Assembly (NCBI GenBank): GCA_020638095.1
Contig: JACKJF010000004.1
Coordinates: 874,310 to 938,309, forward strand
Origin: Hyphomicrobiaceae bacterium
GTDB lineage: Bacteria > Pseudomonadota > Alphaproteobacteria > Rhizobiales > Devosiaceae
Reading direction: 5' to 3'
Length of the DNA stretch: 64,000 bases
The position numbers and the translations under genes are program-made. Below are positions 46,176 to 55,795 of this stretch, in pieces; position 1 is the first letter of the stretch; the number at the start of each line of letters is the position of its first letter. Under the pieces are notes generated by a model that was given only the letters and a program-made list of their open reading frames with translations, had not been told where the DNA came from and did no database searches.

Positions 46176-46328
46176 CAATTGTCGCGGACGCCACGATCGG
46201 CGAGGTTCTCAATATCGGAATTTGCCGGCGCTCCTCCTCCCCGCCAGCGATCCGCAACAAAGATCCTCGGGCTCGCCCGGATCTTTCTGGAAGACCCCGC
46301 CACTCCCCTCCGGCGGGGTCTTCCTTTT
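46176..46328 (+). ncRNA. Putative small RNA with anti-Shine-Dalgarno loops (sRNA3)
   Basis: About 150 nt, with a weaker promoter (CTTGCG at 46141-46146, 17 bp, then ATGTGG). One hairpin, GGCG/CGCC, presents loop CTCCTCCTCCC (46231-46241). A second is AAAGATCC/GGATCTTT. The terminator is a perfect 13-bp stem GGAAGACCCCGCC/GGCGGGGTCTTCC with loop ACTCCCCTCC, then CTTTT. The 5' end is the least certain of the three. It lies about 120 bp upstream of RTX5 on the same strand. Confidence 0.6.
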
Positions 46329-46447
46329 CGGGCTCCGTTACAATCCAAAATACCCCATTTGGAGGATAGACCTGACGGCCTAACACCCTACCATCCTTCG
46401 ACTTTTCACGCCTGCGCTAATGCACGGCAGAATAATCGGAGGGCAGA

Positions 46448-48130
46448 ATGGCGGGGCCAATCAAGCTCGGTGGCGAATTTCAGGTCAACACCAACATCGC
46501 GAACGCACAGTCGGACGTTCAGCTCGCGGCGCTGACCAATGGCACCTACGTCGCCATCTGGACCAGCGCGGCCCCCGGGCCCGAGAAACATATTGTCGGC
46601 CAGCGGTTTAGCGCTTCAGGGCAGAAACTCGGTTCGGAATTTCAGGTCGACACTGGCTCTGGAACGACGGAAGGCACGGAAGCGAGTGTCGCCGCGCTTT
46701 CCGACGGCGGATTTCTCGTGACCTGGACACTCGGTGCTGGCGACAAGATTCTCAGCCAGCGCTACGACGCGGGCGGCAATGCGGACACGCTCGTCGTCAA
46801 TCAGTTGCAGGTCAACTCGATCAACAACGGAACCCAGCACAACCCCGCCGTCGCCGCCGCAAACAACGGTTTCTGGTTTGTCGCATTTGATAGCATAAAC
46901 GTCGACAACAATGGCGCAACCGATGATCGCGGCATTCAGGGCGCCATCATCGACAGCGACGGAAACTATGACATTCCCGAATTCACCATCCGCGCGGGCG
47001 GCAGCACTTCGGCCGATGCCGCGCTGGAACCGGTCGTCGCGCAACGTGCAGATGGTGGGCACGTGGTCGCCTGGCGGGACGTGGTTTCAGGCAATGCGAC
47101 AATCAACGTTCAGGTCTACAATGCCAGCGGCATCGCCGTCGGGCTGCCCATCGAACTCGGCACACGCATGGATACCAAGATCGCGCCGGCAGTGACGGCG
47201 CTCGCCAATGGCGATTTCCTTGTTTCATGGTCGGAAGTCGGAGACTCGACCGACACGTCGCTGCGCATGGTGCGCATTTCGGAGACCAGCCCGGGGTTCT
47301 TTAGCGTTGGCACCGAATTTGCGCCAATCCAGGGCTCGGGCGGCCAGCATCCCTATGATTCCGCCATCATCGGCACGCCCGACGGTGGCTTTGTCGTCGT
47401 CTGGCCCGCCAATGTCGGATCTGACCCCTACGACATCTACCTGCAGCGGTTCGATGCCAACAACGTGAAGATCGGCGGACCGGTTCTGGTGAATTCGGGA
47501 GCCAGCGGAAGTCAGAATCAGCCGAGCGTTTCGGTCTCGAAAAACGGAGCGGTCATGGTTGCCTGGCATGACGCTTCCGGGGCGGATGGCGATGGTGACG
47601 GCATTTTTGCCCAGCGCTTCAAGGCGCAACTGTTCGGCACCAATTCAGGCGAAACGATCAACGACACGATCGGCGCCAACTGGATGAGCGGCCGCGGCGG
47701 TGGCGATATCCTCAAGGGCCGTGGTGGCAACGACACGATCCTCGGCGACAACGGCAACGACCGGCTGTTTGGCGGAAACCAGAACGACATTCTCAACGGC
47801 GGCAATCAGAACGACATCCTCAAGGGAGAGAATGGCAATGATCGCCTGATCGCCGGCAAAGGCCACGACACCTCGACCGGCGGCAAGGGCAACGACACGT
47901 TCGTCTATGGTAAGTATCAGAACGTCAACACCGTCACCGACTTTCAGAACAACCACGACCGGATCGACCTGAAGGCCTTTCATTTCGCCAGCAAGGCCCA
48001 GGCCCTGTCGAAGTTTCACGAGGTCGGCTCGAACCACAACGACGTGATCAAGTTCCAGTTCAAGGGCACGGAAATCGTCGTGAAGGGCATCGACATGCCC
48101 CAACTCAACGGCGGCGACATTCTGATCTGA
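46448..48130 (+). CDS. RTX-type calcium-binding protein with propeller-like N-terminus (RTX5)
   Basis: This 560-residue protein is on the opposite strand to the other RTX genes. Its N-terminal 380 residues are repeated units with GGFLVTWT, DGGHVVAWRD, NGDFLVSWSE, DGGFVVVWP and NGAVMVAWHD cores and QRFDA-type turns, suggesting a beta-propeller. RTX nonapeptides follow (GRGGNDTILGDNGNDRLFGG, GGNQNDILKGENGNDRLIAG), then the shared C-terminal domain (VTDFQNNHDRIDLKAFHFAS, KAQALSKFHEVGSNHNDVIK). The ATG has GGAGG 7-8 nt upstream. Type I secretion by a distant transporter is expected. Confidence 0.88.
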   Translation: MAGPIKLGGEFQVNTNIANAQSDVQLAALTNGTYVAIWTSAAPGPEKHIVGQRFSASGQKLGSEFQVDTGSGTTEGTEASVAALSDGGFLVTWTLGAGDKILSQRYDAGGNADTLVVNQLQVNSINNGTQHNPAVAAANNGFWFVAFDSINVDNNGATDDRGIQGAIIDSDGNYDIPEFTIRAGGSTSADAALEPVVAQRADGGHVVAWRDVVSGNATINVQVYNASGIAVGLPIELGTRMDTKIAPAVTALANGDFLVSWSEVGDSTDTSLRMVRISETSPGFFSVGTEFAPIQGSGGQHPYDSAIIGTPDGGFVVVWPANVGSDPYDIYLQRFDANNVKIGGPVLVNSGASGSQNQPSVSVSKNGAVMVAWHDASGADGDGDGIFAQRFKAQLFGTNSGETINDTIGANWMSGRGGGDILKGRGGNDTILGDNGNDRLFGGNQNDILNGGNQNDILKGENGNDRLIAGKGHDTSTGGKGNDTFVYGKYQNVNTVTDFQNNHDRIDLKAFHFASKAQALSKFHEVGSNHNDVIKFQFKGTEIVVKGIDMPQLNGGDILI

Positions 48131-48177
48131 AGGAAAAAGGCGGCTCTGGGACCGCCTATCTCGATTCCGCCGCTCGC

Positions 48178-49143
48178 CTAGCGGTAGAGGTTCTCGCCGG
48201 TGATTCCGGTATAAAGCCCGCCGACCACGTCGGCATATCCGTTGAAGAGTTGGGTCGGGACCACTTCGCCCGTCCCCAGAACTCGTTCCGTCGCCTGGCT
48301 CCAGCGCGGATGCGGCACCTCGGGATTGACGTTGGCCCAGAAACCGTACTCTCGGCCGTCGGAGATCTCTTCCCAGTAGCTTCTGGGACGTTCGGCGACG
48401 AAATCGAACTTGACGATCGACTTGATGCTTTTGAACCCGTACTTCCAGGGCAGGTGCAGCCGGATCGGCGCACCCATCGGGTTGGCCAGCACTTTGCCAT
48501 AAGCACCAACGACCATGAACGGCAGGTCGTTCATGGCCTCTTCCATGGTCACACCCTCGACATAGGGCCATGGATACCAGGGCTGCGAACCGATGCCGCT
48601 CGCCATCTTCGGGTCGCCGAATGTTTCCATTCGGACATACTTAGCCGACGAGGTTGGCGACGCCAGTTCAACGAGTTTCCGCAGCGGAAACCCGACCCAG
48701 GGCACCGTCATCGACCAGGCTTCGACGCAGCGGTGGCGGTAGAGCCGCTCCTCCAGCGTCATCTTCTTGATCAGGTCGTCGACGTCGAGCGTCATCGGAT
48801 TATCGACCATGCCGCCGATCTGGATCTGCCATGGGCGCGGCTTGAGCTCGCGGTTGGCCGCATCCGAAATCTGCTTCTGCGAGCCGAATTCGTAGAAATT
48901 ATTGTATGTGATGTTGAGGTCTTCCGGCGTCAGCGCGCGATCGAGCGTATAGGCCGTGTTGCGCGGCGCGGTCAGCTCTGCGCGCTCCGTGTCGGCCAGC
49001 GCCGTTTCCGCAAAGGGCAGCACCGAGCCAGCAATCGCCGCACCCGCGGCGCCTTTCATCAGTTGGCGCCGATTGAGGTAGACGTCTTCGGGTGTCGCTG
49101 CGCTTTCCGGCAATTCCCAGCTTTTTCTGATCTTGATGAGCAT
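48178..49143 (-). CDS. msrP: Protein-methionine-sulfoxide reductase catalytic subunit MsrP
   Basis: MsrP (YedY) is a periplasmic molybdenum-cofactor enzyme that repairs methionine sulfoxide in proteins. The 321-residue protein has a Tat signal (NRRQLMKGAAGAAIAGS) and the oxidoreductase fold. The molybdenum-binding Cys lies in RLYRHRCVEAWSMTVPWVGF, with further conserved segments WKYGFKSIKSIVKFDFV and GTGEVVPTQLFNGYADVVGG. Its usual haem partner MsrQ is not adjacent: the downstream side is RTX5 on the other strand. The ATG at 49143 excludes a doubtful N-terminal extension. Confidence 0.95.
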   Translation of the reverse strand: MLIKIRKSWELPESAATPEDVYLNRRQLMKGAAGAAIAGSVLPFAETALADTERAELTAPRNTAYTLDRALTPEDLNITYNNFYEFGSQKQISDAANRELKPRPWQIQIGGMVDNPMTLDVDDLIKKMTLEERLYRHRCVEAWSMTVPWVGFPLRKLVELASPTSSAKYVRMETFGDPKMASGIGSQPWYPWPYVEGVTMEEAMNDLPFMVVGAYGKVLANPMGAPIRLHLPWKYGFKSIKSIVKFDFVAERPRSYWEEISDGREYGFWANVNPEVPHPRWSQATERVLGTGEVVPTQLFNGYADVVGGLYTGITGENLYR

Positions 49144-49258
49144 GGCCGACCTTTCGCACGATTGGCTGATTTGACTGGCCGGATGGTGCTGCGCAGCCGA
49201 CACAACCGCAATGCACAAACTGTCACGACCGCGTGATGCGCGCCGTGAGCAGCAAATC

Positions 49259-50500
<1,242 letters not shown>

Positions 50501-50644
50501 CTACCGATCGGGCAACACCGAGACAATCCCCATTCTGCCCGCCACATTCGCGCCGCGAAATTGCCTCTGCATTTCCACCCGACCACCCAAAAGCGACCCA
50601 ACTTGGCGCGCATGCATCAAGCGTCCCTTTTGGAGCGACCCGAA

Positions 50645-50938
50645 ATGACCAAGCGCCCTGCCCCGCTAAAGACCCGCCGGATCAAGTCCTCGCTGCCCGC
50701 CTTTGCCCTTCTCGGCCTTGTCGGCGTCGCCGTCGCCTCGCCAACCGCGGCCGCAACCGGCAGCCTGCCTTCCGACACGGCCGGCGCGCTCGCCATACTC
50801 ATTCCGGTCGCGATTCTCATGCTCAGCCTTGTAATCGCCGTTTGGAAACAGACGGCCCGTAATGCCTTGCCGTCGCCCGAGCAATTGGCCCGGGCGCATG
50901 CAAGCGCATCCAAAGACCTGAAGCGCGAAGAGCGCTGA
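50645..50938 (+). CDS. Small single-span membrane or secreted protein, unknown function
   Basis: This 97-residue product has a basic N-terminus (MTKRPAPLKTRRIKSS), a first hydrophobic segment that may be a signal anchor (FALLGLVGVAVASPTAAA), and a second segment ALAILIPVAILMLSLVIAVW. A charged tail (AHASASKDLKREER) follows. I do not recognise a family. It is divergent from the aminotransferase gene and followed by a hairpin terminator. Confidence 0.6.
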   Translation: MTKRPAPLKTRRIKSSLPAFALLGLVGVAVASPTAAATGSLPSDTAGALAILIPVAILMLSLVIAVWKQTARNALPSPEQLARAHASASKDLKREER

Positions 50939-50961
50939 CCCGGGTCCAAACCCCCGACTTG

Positions 50962-50986
50962 GCCGGCCTTCGGGTCGGCTCTTTTG
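50962..50986 (+). terminator. Intrinsic terminator after the small membrane protein gene
   Basis: A GCCGGCC/GGTCGGC stem (one G-T pair) with a TTCG loop is followed by TCTTTT. Confidence 0.6.
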
Positions 50987-51140
50987 GTTTGGGGGGCCGG
51001 TTCTGCGGCCAACATGAACCAGTGTTAATCTGCCTTACCAAAGCTTCATCGCCAGGAAAGCGGGCCGCAAGGTTGATCTCTCTAGGGTGTCATCAGGGTG
51101 CTTGCACCCATTGCCAACCCACCATGCAAGGTTTCGACAG

Positions 51141-52133
51141 ATGAAAAAGACATCGCTTTCTCTCACCGCACTTTTTGTGGCGGGTGTTCTGACGCTCGCA
51201 GGCGGAATTTCCATCGCCTCGGCCCAGAACGCCGACACAACGGCCACGCCCCAGGCGAACGCCGACCAGACCCAGACCTATTCGCCCAACGGCCCCGGCC
51301 CTATGTGGAACCAGGGTCAGGGCATGCAGGGCCAGATGTATGCGCAGAACGGCCCCGGCCCCATGTGGAATCAGAACGGCCAGGGTCAGATGTGGGGCCC
51401 CAATGGCCAGGGCCAGATGTGGGGTCCGAACGGCCAGGGCCAGAACTGGGGCCAGAACGGCCAGGGCCAGAACTGGGGCCAGAACGGCCAGGGTCAGATG
51501 TGGGGCGGCCAGCACCATATGCATGACCACGATGGCCAGTGGGGCGGACAGGGTCCGCAGGGTTATGGCTACGGCTATGGCATGGGTCAGGGCCAGCAGG
51601 GTCAGGGCTTCGGCATGGGCCAGGGCCAGCAGGGTCAGGGCTTCGGTATGGGCCAGGGCCAGCAGGGTCAGGGCTTCGGTATGGGCCAGGGCCAGCAGGG
51701 TCAGGTCCAGAATTTCGGCCAGGGAATGAATGGTGGCCGCATGGGCGGCTTCGCGACCGGCCGGTTTGCCGTGCTCGCCTGCTCCGATCAGGGATCCGAG
51801 CGGATCGGGATGATGCTCACCCATATGGAAGAAAGCCTCAACCTTACCGACGACCAGAAGGCGCTGTTCGACACCTTCTTCACGGCGGCGACCGACGCAC
51901 AGGCAACCTACCTCGACGCCTGCCAGACCGTTGATGACCTGAAGGCGGCGGACAACACCACCGAAACCTCGGCGCCCACGCCGGTCGATCTCCTGACCTT
52001 GCGCGCGACCAACCTCAAGGCCGAAGCGTCGGCGCTTGAATCGGTGATCCCGAGCGCAACGGCCTTCTTCGACAGCCTTACGGCCGATCAGCTTGCCCAG
52101 CTTGCACCGCAGCCCCGCATGGCCAATCGCTGA
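51141..52133 (+). CDS. Secreted Gln/Gly/Trp-rich repeat protein
   Basis: This 330-residue protein has a signal peptide (MKKTSLSLTALFVAGVLTLA, ending IASAQ). A low-complexity region (about residues 48-195) is built from NGQGQMWGP-type 9-mers and GMGQGQQGQGF 11-mers with a central HHMHDHDGQ. The C-terminal helical domain has two LTxDQ motifs (LTDDQKALFDTFFTAATDAQ and LTADQLAQLAPQ), as in LTXXQ/CpxP-Spy-type proteins. The C-terminus is clearly paralogous to the next gene, which lacks the long repeat. A periplasmic chaperone-like role is plausible; the repeat may form a flexible or gel-like segment. Confidence 0.8.
   Translation: MKKTSLSLTALFVAGVLTLAGGISIASAQNADTTATPQANADQTQTYSPNGPGPMWNQGQGMQGQMYAQNGPGPMWNQNGQGQMWGPNGQGQMWGPNGQGQNWGQNGQGQNWGQNGQGQMWGGQHHMHDHDGQWGGQGPQGYGYGYGMGQGQQGQGFGMGQGQQGQGFGMGQGQQGQGFGMGQGQQGQVQNFGQGMNGGRMGGFATGRFAVLACSDQGSERIGMMLTHMEESLNLTDDQKALFDTFFTAATDAQATYLDACQTVDDLKAADNTTETSAPTPVDLLTLRATNLKAEASALESVIPSATAFFDSLTADQLAQLAPQPRMANR
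51375..51509. repeat. Five 27-bp tandem repeats inside the Gln/Gly-rich gene
   Basis: Five 27-bp units encode NGQGQMWGP and close variants (two with NWGQ, the last WGG). Confidence 0.9.
51579..51710. repeat. Four 33-bp tandem repeats inside the Gln/Gly-rich gene
   Basis: Four nearly identical 33-bp units encode GMGQGQQGQGF; the last unit ends QVQ. The near-identity at DNA level implies recent expansion or ongoing slippage. Confidence 0.92.
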
Positions 52134-52328
52134 TCGCCTGCAATGCCAAGAATTCCGGTCCCGGTTTTGCCGGGGCCGGGGCCAATTCAAGTCAGGGAAT
52201 CGCGATCATCCGATCTGTCCTGGCTTACCAAAGTTTCACAATATGGTCAGAGCGGCGCGCAATACGGCATGATATTGTGGTGGATGGGGCATTCACCTCA
52301 AACCAACCCAGCATGCAAGGTTCACTAA

Positions 52329-52892
52329 ATGAAGAGGACTTCCCTTTCTCTCGCGGCCCTTCTCGTCACCGCGACTCTGGCCATGGCCGGCAACGCAACC
52401 ATGGCCGCCGCCCAAAGTTCTGATGGCGGGTCCGCGCCACAGGCCGCCAAGAATGGTCACGGCAACAAGAACGGCAACAACAAGGGCAATGGCCACAAGG
52501 GTGGCGGTGGCAACGGCGGAAGCATTCAGATCGACTTTGTCTGTTCCGATCAGGGCGTGGACCGTATCGACGCTGCGCTGACCCGCATTGAAAACCGCGC
52601 GGACCTGACCGACGACCAGAAACCCCTGTTCCAGGCCTATTCCGACGCCGCCAAGGCGGCCCAGGACGCTTTTCTTGCAGCCTGCCAGGCCCCGAGTGAC
52701 GCAGCACCGGCCGAAAGCGACGCGCCCGCGACCCCAAATCCCGCCGACATGCTGCAACTCAAGGCCGACAATCTTCGGGCCGAGGCAACCGCCATCGACT
52801 CCGTCATCCCGAGTGCGAATGCGTTCTTCGCAAGCCTTTCCGCCGACCAGCTGGCGAACCTGATGCCACGTCCCCGTGGCGACAACCGTTGA
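52329..52892 (+). CDS. Secreted LTXXQ-motif protein, short paralogue
   Basis: This 187-residue protein has a signal peptide (MKRTSLSLAALLVTATLAMA) and a short Asn/Gly/Lys-rich linker (GHGNKNGNNKGNGHKGGG). Its helical domain is paralogous to the preceding gene: VCSDQGVDRIDAALTRIENR, LTDDQKPLFQAYSDAAKAAQ, LRAEATAIDSVIPSANAFF and LSADQLANLMPRPRGDNR. The upstream region carries the same two conserved blocks as its neighbour. The pair differ mainly in the linker, suggesting duplication with expansion of the repeat in one copy. Confidence 0.82.
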   Translation: MKRTSLSLAALLVTATLAMAGNATMAAAQSSDGGSAPQAAKNGHGNKNGNNKGNGHKGGGGNGGSIQIDFVCSDQGVDRIDAALTRIENRADLTDDQKPLFQAYSDAAKAAQDAFLAACQAPSDAAPAESDAPATPNPADMLQLKADNLRAEATAIDSVIPSANAFFASLSADQLANLMPRPRGDNR

Positions 52893-52916
52893 TCTCCAGC
52901 AACGGTTCTGACCTGG

Positions 52917-52943
52917 ACCCCGGCCTCGGCCGGGGTTCTTTTT
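52917..52943 (+). terminator. Intrinsic terminator of the LTXXQ gene pair
   Basis: ACCCCGGCC/GGCCGGGGT with a 2-nt loop is followed by TCTTTTT. Confidence 0.82.
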
Positions 52944-53013
52944 GCATCACGCGCCGAGTTGAAGCCGTGCCACGAACCGGATAGGAATTCCGCCTCTCAC
53001 TGACGAGGCCACA

Positions 53014-54252
53014 ATGCCCACCCTGCCGCTCCCCCTTGATCCGAAAGCGCTCCGTGAGCACTTCCCCGCGTTCGCCGAGCCAGGTCTCGCCGGCACGGTC
53101 TTCATGGACAATGCGGCCGGATCCTATCCTGCACGCGAGGTGCTCGACCGGCTGGAGCGGTTTTATCACGCGCACAAGGTCCAGCCCTATGGTGCCTTTC
53201 CGGCATCCATTGCCGCTGGCGAAATGATGGACGAGAGCTATGAATTGATGGCCGCGGCGCTCAACCTGCCGGTTGACTGGATTCAGTTCGGCCCGTCGAC
53301 GTCCCTGAACACCTATGTGCTGGGCAAGGCCTTTGCCGAATACTTCCAGCCGGGTGATGCCATCATCGTGACCGATCAGGACCATGAAGCCAATACCGGC
53401 GCGTGGCGGAAACTCGCCCGTCAGGGCCTTGAAATCAGGGAATGGACCATCGACCCCGAGACCGGCCATCTCGATCCGGCAGGTCTTGAGCGTCTGCTCG
53501 ACGACCGGGTGCGTCTGGTCGCATTTCCGCACGTCTCGAACGTTGTTGGCGAGATCAATCCGGCACGGGAAATCTGCGACCTCGTCCGTCGGAGCGGTGC
53601 GATCAGCGTCGTGGACGGCGTTTCTTACGCTCCCCACAGCCTTCCGGATCTGCAGGATCTCGGGGCGGATATCTACCTCTTTTCCACCTACAAGACCTAC
53701 GGACCCCATCTTGGGGTAATGGCCATAGATCCGGACCTCAACCGAACCCTCCCCAATCAGGGCCACTTCTTCAACGACAAAAAACTGCGCTACCGGCTGA
53801 CGCCGGCCGGCCCCGACCATGCCCAGATCGGCGCTGCAGGCGGCATTTCCCAATATTTGCAAGAGGTTGCCGCGATGGTGAAAGTCGAAGGCACCGGCTC
53901 GCCCTATGCCGCTGCCCGCAACGCCATGCGTGCGCAGGAACTGGCGCTGATGGCGCCCCTGCTCGAATTTCTGCGCAACCGCAACGATATCCGCCTGATC
54001 GGCCCGGCATCGCCGGAACCCCGCGCCCCGACAATCTCGTTTTCCCACGAGCGTCCCGGCCGCGAGCTTGCCGCAGTGCTGGCAAAACAGGGCATCATGG
54101 CTGCCGGCGGGCACTTTTATGCCTGGCGTCCGCTCGAAGCACTCGGCATCGACCCCGAACATGGCGTTTTGCGGCTCTCATTCGTACACTATACGAGCCC
54201 CGGCGACATCGACCGGACCATCGCCGCGCTTGATGCGGTTCTTGCTGGCTGA
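53014..54252 (+). CDS. Cysteine desulfurase-like aminotransferase class V (VC1184 subfamily)
   Basis: This 412-residue PLP enzyme of the cysteine desulfurase-like VC1184 group has FPAFAEPGLAGTVFMDNAAG, QFGPSTSLNTYVLGKAFAEY and VSNVVGEINPAREICDLVRR. The PLP Lys lies in DIYLFSTYKTYGPHLGVMAI. The usual IscS/SufS active-site Cys loop is not obvious, so sulfur transfer is not assured. It is followed 8 bp later by an EamA transporter gene, suggesting a shared transcript. Confidence 0.85.
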   Translation: MPTLPLPLDPKALREHFPAFAEPGLAGTVFMDNAAGSYPAREVLDRLERFYHAHKVQPYGAFPASIAAGEMMDESYELMAAALNLPVDWIQFGPSTSLNTYVLGKAFAEYFQPGDAIIVTDQDHEANTGAWRKLARQGLEIREWTIDPETGHLDPAGLERLLDDRVRLVAFPHVSNVVGEINPAREICDLVRRSGAISVVDGVSYAPHSLPDLQDLGADIYLFSTYKTYGPHLGVMAIDPDLNRTLPNQGHFFNDKKLRYRLTPAGPDHAQIGAAGGISQYLQEVAAMVKVEGTGSPYAAARNAMRAQELALMAPLLEFLRNRNDIRLIGPASPEPRAPTISFSHERPGRELAAVLAKQGIMAAGGHFYAWRPLEALGIDPEHGVLRLSFVHYTSPGDIDRTIAALDAVLAG

Positions 54253-54260
54253 AATCGACC

Positions 54261-55160
54261 ATGGCCATCACTCGCCGCACCGCCGCGCTTCTGCTTGCGC
54301 TCGCCACCATGTTCTGGGGTTTTGCCTTCATCGCCCAGAAAAGCGCCATGACCCATATGGGACCCTTCACCTTCGTCGGTGTGCGCTATCTTCTGGGCGG
54401 TCTCATCGTTCTGCCGATCGCCCTCATTGAATTCCGCCGCGCCGCCAAAAAACCCGACTGGCGCGGTTGGGGCATGGTCGCCGCCGTTGCCTTCAATTTT
54501 CTCGCTGGCTCATGGCTGCAGCAAACCGGTCTTCGCATGACCACAGCCACCAATGGCGGATTTCTGACCGGGCTCTACGTCTTCTTCGTGCCCCTCGTGC
54601 TTCTCGTGGCGTTCCGTGTGCGGCCCCACATCATGGTCTGGATCTGCGCGCCGCTGGCCCTTGCCGGTCTCTTCATCCTCAACGGAGGCAAGCTCGACCA
54701 GTTGAACCAGGGCGACATCTACATCGTCGCCTGTTCGTTCTTTTGGGCACTGCATGTGCTCATGCTCGGCTACGTGGCCCGTCTGACCGGCATGCCCGTC
54801 TTTGTATCGGCAGTTTCGTTCCTCGCGGGTGGAGTCATGGCCCTCGTTGGCGCCTTCATCTTCGAAACGCCGACCATCGGCGCGATTGCCGCCGGTTGGC
54901 TCGAAATCGGATATGCGGCGCTCTTTGCGACCGCGATCGCCTTTACGCTGCAGGCGATCGGCCAGATGCACATGCCCTCGCCCAATGCCGCCATCATCCT
55001 CTCCGGCGAGGCCCTTTTCGCCGCCATCGGCGGCGCGGTCGTCCTGGGCGAGCGGTTGACCCCCATGGGATATCTTGGTGCCGCGATGATCTTTACCGCA
55101 ATTGTGCTGGTCGAAACCGTGCCTGCATTTGCCGAGGCCAGAAAGAAAAACGCCGCCTGA
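54261..55160 (+). CDS. EamA/DMT family transporter
   Basis: This 299-residue inner-membrane protein has ten predicted helices in two EamA repeats. The first contains LALATMFWGFAFIAQKSAMT and FTFVGVRYLLGGLIVLPIAL; the second ends with MPSPNAAIILSGEALFAAIG and GAAMIFTAIVLVETVPAF. It probably exports a metabolite or amino acid. It lies 8 bp after the aminotransferase gene, so they likely form an operon. Confidence 0.92.
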   Translation: MAITRRTAALLLALATMFWGFAFIAQKSAMTHMGPFTFVGVRYLLGGLIVLPIALIEFRRAAKKPDWRGWGMVAAVAFNFLAGSWLQQTGLRMTTATNGGFLTGLYVFFVPLVLLVAFRVRPHIMVWICAPLALAGLFILNGGKLDQLNQGDIYIVACSFFWALHVLMLGYVARLTGMPVFVSAVSFLAGGVMALVGAFIFETPTIGAIAAGWLEIGYAALFATAIAFTLQAIGQMHMPSPNAAIILSGEALFAAIGGAVVLGERLTPMGYLGAAMIFTAIVLVETVPAFAEARKKNAA

Positions 55161-55168
55161 CGGCGGCG
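55142..55168 (-). terminator. Terminator of the DUF2147 gene
   Basis: A 7-bp CGCCGCC/GGCGGCG stem with loop TGAC is followed on the minus strand by TTTTTCTTTC. It overlaps the end of the convergent EamA gene. Confidence 0.65.
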
Positions 55169-55193
55169 CATTCTTCTCGGTTTCAGCCGGCAA

Positions 55194-55700
55194 TCAGGTA
55201 TCCGACTCTGGCGTATCCTTGTAACGCGTACCGTCAGGATTGCGGACGCGGAACAGATCGTAGTTCTCGCAGAGGATGAGATAGAGACAGCCGGTCAGGG
55301 TCAGTTTGTCGTAGGCCAGAATCCGGACCGTACCCGAATAATCCGTGCCGTAGACGTTGATCGTCCCCTTCCACTCGACGGGCTGGCTGCGCGGCGCTTC
55401 GTAGACCACCCACTTGTCGAGATACTGCTTGTTGCGGTTGTTCAGCTTGCTCGGCTGAATCCAGATAAGCTTGGCGCAGATATGCTGCCCGTCATCCCCG
55501 CACAGGGTCACGTCATAGCGCGACTCGTGATTGAACGCCTCCCAGCGCCCCTCCGGGGTGATGCCGCCAAGACCGAGGTCGCTGGCGGGCGCCGCCGCCG
55601 GCGTGGTCTGGGCGTCTTCGGCAAAGCCGCCCTGCGGCACAAAAAGCATTGGCAGCGCCATTGCCGCTGCCATCAAAAAGGTTGAAATGCGTCCAGCCAT
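55194..55700 (-). CDS. DUF2147 secreted protein
   Basis: This 168-residue protein has a signal peptide (ending GGFAE) and a DUF2147-type beta-barrel domain. The segments are GRWEAFNHESRYDVTLCGDD, ICAKLIWIQPSKLNNRNKQY, GTINVYGTDYSGTVRILAYD and TLTGCLYLILCENYDLFRV. The family is lipocalin-like, with unknown ligand. Four Cys residues may form disulfides. It is monocistronic and convergent with the EamA gene. Confidence 0.83.
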   Translation of the reverse strand: MAGRISTFLMAAAMALPMLFVPQGGFAEDAQTTPAAAPASDLGLGGITPEGRWEAFNHESRYDVTLCGDDGQHICAKLIWIQPSKLNNRNKQYLDKWVVYEAPRSQPVEWKGTINVYGTDYSGTVRILAYDKLTLTGCLYLILCENYDLFRVRNPDGTRYKDTPESDT

Positions 55701-55795
55701 TCTTTTTCCTTCAGGAACTCAGCAGAACCACCCGCTTCCTGCCGGTTAAGTTTACAATTGTAACAGATTTATGGTGGCAAGTTTCCCGGCGCGAT

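Noticed and set aside
45631..46386. Several 60-150 codon frames in both directions across the small-RNA region
   Set aside because: They overlap one another in several frames, have no good ribosome sites and no recognisable domains. Their apparent Pro/Ser/Arg-rich products are explained by C/U-rich RNA loops.
51375..51710. Regular repeats that could suggest a CRISPR array
   Set aside because: Units are directly adjacent, in frame and multiples of three, with no spacers. They encode the Gln/Gly repeat protein.
52804..54162. A 452-codon minus-strand frame over the cysteine desulfurase-like gene
   Set aside because: The plus-strand protein has the PLP motifs; the antisense frame has none.
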